This document shows positions 60,245-64,000 of a stretch of 64,000 bases of DNA, piece by piece. Source of the DNA: Thermoleophilia bacterium (GTDB lineage: Bacteria; Actinomycetota; Thermoleophilia; Solirubrobacterales; 70-9); assembly GCA_016650125.1 (NCBI GenBank), contig JAENWT010000003.1, positions 124,001 through 188,000 on the forward strand. Direction: 5' to 3'. The translations under genes were made by a program, and so were the position numbers. Positions within the stretch are counted from its first letter, which is position 1. Each line of letters starts with the position of its first letter. The notes below the pieces were generated by a model. That model saw nothing but the letters and a program-made list of their open reading frames with translations, did no database searches and was not told the DNA's origin.

Positions 60245-60757
60245 ATGAAAACAGTTGCGGTTGTTGTTGCGGGACTTCTGAGTGTCTTCGTCATTGCGTG
60301 CGGTGGTTCGGATTCCGACAGCGACTCGACCGGTTCGGATGACGCTGCGACCCTTTCCATGGCGGACGCGATCGCGCAGGGCGACCAGGCCTGTCAGGAC
60401 GCGAGTGATGGCCTTGGGCCGATCGAGAAGAGCTACACCAAAGCCATCAGCTCCGGGGACTTGGCCGGAGCGGCTGACGAACTCGACCAAATTGTCGAAC
60501 TGACCCAGGTTCGAAACGAAGCGCTTGCCGACATCCAGGTCGAAGGTGCCGACCAGGATGCTCTGGATTCCTACGTGGCCAACGCCGAAAAGACCGAAGA
60601 ACTCACGCAGTCGATGTCCGATTCATTGCGTGACGAAGACATTGCCGGAATCACCGACAGCACCCAGGAGATCGCGAAGCTCAACGTCGAGGCGCAGGCT
60701 TACGCTCAGGACTTCGGTTTCGAGCGGTGCGGGTCAGGTGCCACCGGGGCGGCCTGA
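60245..60757 (+). CDS. Small lipoprotein
   Basis: The 170-aa product has a lipobox in VFVIACGGS (Cys near 19), then a Ser/Asp-rich linker and a helical bundle (AIAQGDQACQDASDGLGPIEKSYTKAI to the end) with two conserved-looking Cys (QACQDA and ERCGSG). A GGGAG ribosome site precedes the ATG. Function unknown. The stop overlaps the next gene's ATG (TGATG). Confidence 0.78.
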   Translation: MKTVAVVVAGLLSVFVIACGGSDSDSDSTGSDDAATLSMADAIAQGDQACQDASDGLGPIEKSYTKAISSGDLAGAADELDQIVELTQVRNEALADIQVEGADQDALDSYVANAEKTEELTQSMSDSLRDEDIAGITDSTQEIAKLNVEAQAYAQDFGFERCGSGATGAA

Positions 60758-61140
60758 TGGGCCTTTTCGGAGGCGGCGTCGAAAAGGAAGCAAAGAAGGC
60801 GGCGGCCCAGGCCGAGTCCGACCGGCTGGCCGCGCTGCCGGTCCAGGATCTCGCCGCGGAAGTGATGCAGGCCTTCGGTCCGGACGGGCTGCAGATCAAG
60901 TCGGGTCACCAGCAGGGTGCCCTGCAGGTCGCCGGCTGGCTGCTGAGGGACTTCTCGACCAAGGTCAAGTACACCCAACCGGTCTTCGGCCCGACCATCG
61001 AAGCCCTCGGCATCCTCGACACGGCGGGCCTGGTGGACGGCCGGAACTTCGGCAGCGGCAACGCCAAGACCTACAACGTCACACGGCTGGGAGAGACCGC
61101 CCTGGCCGAGGGTGATGTGCGCGAACGCCTCGGGGCCTGA
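60757..61140 (+). CDS. Small hypothetical protein
   Basis: The 127-aa protein starts at ATG 60757, overlapping the lipoprotein stop. A Lys/Ala-rich N-terminal helix (VEKEAKKAAAQAESDRLAAL) is followed by a compact alpha/beta part with QQGALQVAGWLLRDF and a winged-helix-like end (YNVTRLGETALAEGDVRERL). No signal peptide. No family assigned. Confidence 0.7.
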   Translation: MGLFGGGVEKEAKKAAAQAESDRLAALPVQDLAAEVMQAFGPDGLQIKSGHQQGALQVAGWLLRDFSTKVKYTQPVFGPTIEALGILDTAGLVDGRNFGSGNAKTYNVTRLGETALAEGDVRERLGA

Positions 61141-61167
61141 GCACTAGACCGGGACGCCGGTCACGCC

Positions 61168-62337
61168 TCAGCGGTTGCGGCCGAGCTTGTCGTGGGCGGC
61201 GACGAACTCGTCGGCGACCACGGCCGATCCGAGCGAGAGCTCACCGCAGACCACGGTCGCAGCGACGATCTCGGCGAACTTATGGGCCTTGCCGGAACCG
61301 AAGCAGCCGAGCAGTTCGAGGCATTCGCGTTGGGTGGCGAGGCCGGTGCCACCGCCGTGGGTCGCGACGATCAGGGACGGCAGGGTGAGCGAGTAGTAGT
61401 AGTCGTCGTTCTCGCGCAACTCGACGTATGCAATGGCGGCCTGGGATTCGGCCACGTTGCCGGCGTCCTGGCCGGTGGCGATGTACATCGCGGCGATGCC
61501 GTTGGCCGGGTGGGCGGCGTTGGCCGCAGTGCCGGCGAGAATGCCCCCGATCGTGCCGATCTGACGCGTCCGGTAAACCTGCTTGCTGGTCACCCGCATG
61601 TGCTCACGCAGGAGGGCGTCGGGGATCAGGGCCTCGGCGACGACCCGTTTGCCCCGGGTGTGAAGCGTGTTCATGTGGGAATGCTTCTTGTCGGTCGCGA
61701 GCTGGGCCTCGAGCATGTAGTCGGACAGCTCGTCGTATTCGCCTTTGATCCACTCGCACGCAGCCCAGGTCGCTTTGCTGGTCATGTTCTGGCCGGCCGC
61801 GTCGCCGGTGGTGTAGTTGAATCGCGTGTAGACGAATCGGCTGACGACGAACCGCTGGATGTCCCGCAGCTTGCCGGTGCCGGTGGTCGATTCGGCGGCG
61901 GCGCGGATCTCGTCGAAGTGGGCATCCAGCCAGCCGACGAAGTCACGGGCTTCACGGGCGGATCCGAACAGGAACGCCGGGGCGCGCTGCATCGCCTCGT
62001 CGACAACCGTCACCTTCACCCCGCCGGCCGCGCGAAGAAGCTTCATCCCGCGGTTGTAGGAGGCGAGCAGGGTCCCTTCGGTTGTCGCCATGGGCACGTA
62101 GAAATCGCCCTGGGCATGCTCGCCATCGACCAGCAGGGGACCGGCCAGGCCGATCGGCACCTGGGCCACCCCGGTGAAGCTTTCGATGTTGCCGGGCAGC
62201 GTCGCCGGGTCAACCGAGAACGATCCGACGTGGTCAAGGCTCGAACCCGATTGCGCGGCGGCGAACTCACGGCGGGCGGCAGCCGCCTCGGCGCTGTAGT
62301 CGTTGTCGGGGTCGCGGGGAATTTTGGGCGTCGGCAT
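61168..62337 (-). CDS. Hydroxymethylglutaryl-CoA reductase
   Basis: The 389-aa enzyme makes mevalonate from HMG-CoA. Catalytic landmarks are all visible: VPIGLAGPLLVDG, VPMATTEGTLLASYNRG (Glu), ATDKKHSHMN (Lys), IATGQDAGNVAES (Asp), and a C-terminal AAHDKLGR (His). Length and order resemble the short class I-like bacterial form. It points to a mevalonate pathway for isoprenoids, rare but known in actinobacteria. No other pathway gene is beside it. Confidence 0.9.
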   Translation of the reverse strand: MPTPKIPRDPDNDYSAEAAAARREFAAAQSGSSLDHVGSFSVDPATLPGNIESFTGVAQVPIGLAGPLLVDGEHAQGDFYVPMATTEGTLLASYNRGMKLLRAAGGVKVTVVDEAMQRAPAFLFGSAREARDFVGWLDAHFDEIRAAAESTTGTGKLRDIQRFVVSRFVYTRFNYTTGDAAGQNMTSKATWAACEWIKGEYDELSDYMLEAQLATDKKHSHMNTLHTRGKRVVAEALIPDALLREHMRVTSKQVYRTRQIGTIGGILAGTAANAAHPANGIAAMYIATGQDAGNVAESQAAIAYVELRENDDYYYSLTLPSLIVATHGGGTGLATQRECLELLGCFGSGKAHKFAEIVAATVVCGELSLGSAVVADEFVAAHDKLGRNR

Positions 62338-62348
62338 GGGGAGGGATC

Positions 62349-62552
62349 CTATATGTACTGAGCGGGCTTTAGCTCCGGATCAGGCTTTGCGGGGCGGGTC
62401 AGACGACGCCACTGGTCCAGGTCGATCCGGCCCGGCGCGATGCCGCGCTCGCCCGGCTGGCCGGGGACCGCAGCTTCACCGTGCGGTTGAACCGCCTCTT
62501 CATGGCCGACGGTCAAAAGGGCATAAATCGCTTCCGGCGTATGGCTCGCCAC
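62349..62552 (-). CDS. Small hypothetical protein coupled to the GFA gene
   Basis: The 67-aa frame starts at GTG 62552, whose first base is the last of the preceding TAG stop (TAGTG). It is hydrophilic (HTPEAIYALLTVGHEEAVQP, ending LKPAQYI), without family match. It ends 11 bases before the HMG-CoA reductase start on the same strand. The overlap supports it, but it may be a chance frame. Confidence 0.4.
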   Translation of the reverse strand: MASHTPEAIYALLTVGHEEAVQPHGEAAVPGQPGERGIAPGRIDLDQWRRLTRPAKPDPELKPAQYI

Positions 62553-63001
62553 TACTCGTAGGACATGCGCTCTTCGAAGCGCGGCAGACCGTCCTCGGGG
62601 ATGTCGTACCAGGGTGCCACGTACTTAACGAACTGGTGGGCCCGGACGGGAACCTGCGGATCCTGGTCGAGGGCGCCCATCCTGATCGCGAGCAGATCCG
62701 GATTCTCGGCATTTCTGGTCAGCAGGTGGCTACCGCATTCCGCGCAGAAGCCTTTGTTCCAGCCGCCATCGCCCGGTTCGTACATCTTCACGTGCTCTTC
62801 GCCCTCGGTGATCCGGAAGGTGCCGGGCTGGGTCAGGCCGGTCTGGGAAAACGCGGTGCCGGTGCGACGCTGGCAGCGCTTGCAGTAGCACCGCGCGGCG
62901 CCGAGCAGGGGGGCGGTCACTTCGAATTTCACCGCGCCACACATGCAGCCGCCAGTCACGTGTTCGAGGGGTTCGCCCGGGGTCTCATCGGAGTCGCTCA
63001 C
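62552..63001 (-). CDS. GFA family protein (glutathione-dependent formaldehyde-activating-like)
   Basis: The 149-aa protein has the zinc-binding pattern of the family: TGGCMCGAVKFEV (two Cys), CYCKRCQRRTG (CxCxxC), and GFCAECGSHL (CxxC). GFA-type domains sit in many proteins beyond the formaldehyde enzyme, so the substrate is open. It heads the - strand run to HMG-CoA reductase. Confidence 0.88.
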   Translation of the reverse strand: MSDSDETPGEPLEHVTGGCMCGAVKFEVTAPLLGAARCYCKRCQRRTGTAFSQTGLTQPGTFRITEGEEHVKMYEPGDGGWNKGFCAECGSHLLTRNAENPDLLAIRMGALDQDPQVPVRAHQFVKYVAPWYDIPEDGLPRFEERMSYE

Positions 63002-63105
63002 GTCAGCTCACCTTTCTTTTGATCACGCTGACGGTTTACCACAAGAGGCAGAAACCTGTTAGCGGTGCTTCGGGACCAGCTGGTCCGGTGGGGTAGGTTG
63101 ACCCG

Positions 63106-63525
63106 GTGAAAAACACCCTCAGAACTTCCCTCATATCCGTGCTTGCCCTGGCTTCACTCGCTTCCCTCGGAGCGACTGCCGGCGCCGGCAACCATGAATT
63201 CAAGAAGACAGCGCTCTTCAATCTCACTGCGGAGCCCAAGGTCAAGCCGACCCGCGTATTCCTCACGGCCAACTCCGGCCCGTACCTCAAGAAGATCAAG
63301 TGGTCGAACTGGGGCTCGAACAGGACCGTCGGCCGCGGACGCTTCATTGCCGACTGCGCTTCGTGTGGCCCGAAGGAGAACAAGGCGATGACCCTGACCC
63401 TCTCCAAGCTCCGGCCCTGCCCGAAGTTCGGCGTCATGGCCTACAAGAAGGGTTACCTGAAGATCAACGATCCGAAGGACCCGAATCGCGGGGCCCCCTT
63501 GCCGCTCGGCTGCCCGGCCGGCTGA
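63106..63525 (+). CDS. Small secreted protein
   Basis: The 139-aa product (GTG start) has a signal peptide (SLISVLALASLASLGATAGA), then a Lys-rich beta-strand region with PKVKPTRVFLTANSGPYLKKIKWSNWGS and four Cys (DCASCG, RPCP, LGCPAG). Related in style to the exported proteins at 26704 and 52682 but not clearly homologous. Function unknown. Confidence 0.72.
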   Translation: MKNTLRTSLISVLALASLASLGATAGAGNHEFKKTALFNLTAEPKVKPTRVFLTANSGPYLKKIKWSNWGSNRTVGRGRFIADCASCGPKENKAMTLTLSKLRPCPKFGVMAYKKGYLKINDPKDPNRGAPLPLGCPAG

Positions 63526-63546
63526 ACAAACCCCCCGGTCATCCAG

Positions 63547-63861
63547 GTGGCGTTAGGCGTGGGGATCTTCGGACTCGCGAACGGCGTCACGATCACGCCT
63601 GCTACGACGGTGGTGTTGAACGACCTCGGAGTGGACAAAGCGGGCGATGCCTCCGACGTCAACCAGCTCGGGCGTCAAGTCGGGGGAGTCCTCGGCGTGG
63701 CGATCGTCGGCAGCATCTTCGCCGGGCTCTACGCGGGGAGTCTCGATTCGAAGATCGGCAGGCCGCCAGAGCACTCTCAAGATCTCGCGACCTGTGCGCT
63801 GTTCCTGGTCGCCGGCGCGGTCCTCGCCTTTCTCAGCGCGCGGGAGTCACCCGACGTCTGA
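63547..63861 (+). pseudogene. C-terminal fragment of an MFS (DHA2-type) exporter
   Basis: The frame encodes only the last three helices or so: GIFGLANGVTITPATTVVLN, then DASDVNQLGRQVGGVLGVAI and FLVAGAVLAFLSARES. The pattern matches the ends of EmrB/QacA-type drug exporters. The first eleven helices are missing and no start with a ribosome site exists, so this is a remnant. Confidence 0.65.
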
Positions 63862-63903
63862 ACCAGAGAGCAACTTCGAAGCGATGGTAGGTTTATTAAC
63901 ACG

Positions 63904-64000
63904 GTGACAATAAGATGGCTGATATTGATGACGGGTCTGGCGCTGATGTCCTTTCAAGGCGTTGCCATGGCCGCGGACTCTCCGACCGGTTACAACCCGA
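63904..64000 (+). CDS. Start of a secreted protein (partial)
   Basis: GTG 63904 begins a signal peptide (TIRWLILMTGLALMSFQGVA, cleavage near MAADS) that runs off the right edge of the window. Only 32 codons are visible, so nothing can be said about the mature protein. Confidence 0.5.
   Translation, partial: MTIRWLILMTGLALMSFQGVAMAADSPTGYNP

Noticed and set aside
1-64000. CRISPR array, rRNA, insertion sequence or prophage genes
   Set aside because: No regularly spaced repeats, rRNA sequence, transposase or phage structural gene was seen on either strand.

Overview
The window is about 64 kb of high-GC DNA. Very short intergenic gaps, ATGA/TGATG stop-start overlaps, frequent GTG/TTG starts and an A2-type cytochrome oxidase cluster suggest a high-GC actinobacterium. 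My best guess is Thermoleophilia/Solirubrobacterales, from gene content and style only; I ran no database search. No CRISPR array, rRNA, intact transposase, integrase or replication origin was seen.

Layout. 1-8.5 kb is housekeeping: the glmS 3' end, a DUF3352 lipoprotein, and an acpS-nnr-CBS-alr-cca-infA run. 8.5-10 kb holds a glycosyltransferase. 10.1-21.4 kb is a respiratory block. On the + strand it encodes a complete, cofactor-competent oxidase (ctaC, ctaD, a Usp-like gene, ctaE). On the - strand it encodes heme A synthase and a dihaem cytochrome c, then CoxIV-like, a 37-aa membrane peptide, ctaB and a second CoxI/CoxII pair. That second pair is intact in frame but has lost essentially all catalytic metal ligands, and it is the most striking object here. 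21.5-33.7 kb carries PAP2, a flippase-like protein, thioredoxin reductase, Nudix, apt, SDR/OsmC/cobalamin adenosyltransferase, DUF1015, and a monooxygenase-SBF transporter-epimerase run. 33.7-46.2 kb has an HTH-GEG protein, three tRNA genes (Pro, Arg, His), secreted hydrolases, a membrane glycosyltransferase, an alcohol dehydrogenase/thioesterase pair and an EamA exporter.

46.2-57.9 kb is different. It is accessory DNA starting at tRNA-His, with most of the broken genes in the window: frameshifted SHOCT and membrane genes, a TPP riboswitch feeding a truncated thiC fused to a TauE/SafE remnant, a frameshifted HicA and a flavoprotein remnant. It also holds five same-direction copies of a 55-bp repeat that separate + strand gene units. 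57.9-64 kb returns to ordinary genes (DinB, HMG-CoA reductase, GFA protein, secreted proteins), with one MFS fragment near the end.

How it fits together. The dihaem cytochrome c, CtaC/D/E, CtaA and CtaB form one aerobic terminal respiration module. The cofactor-less CoxI/CoxII pair is translationally coupled and sits directly upstream of ctaB and two tiny membrane proteins, so it may serve oxidase assembly or regulation, or an unknown membrane function. That role is inference.
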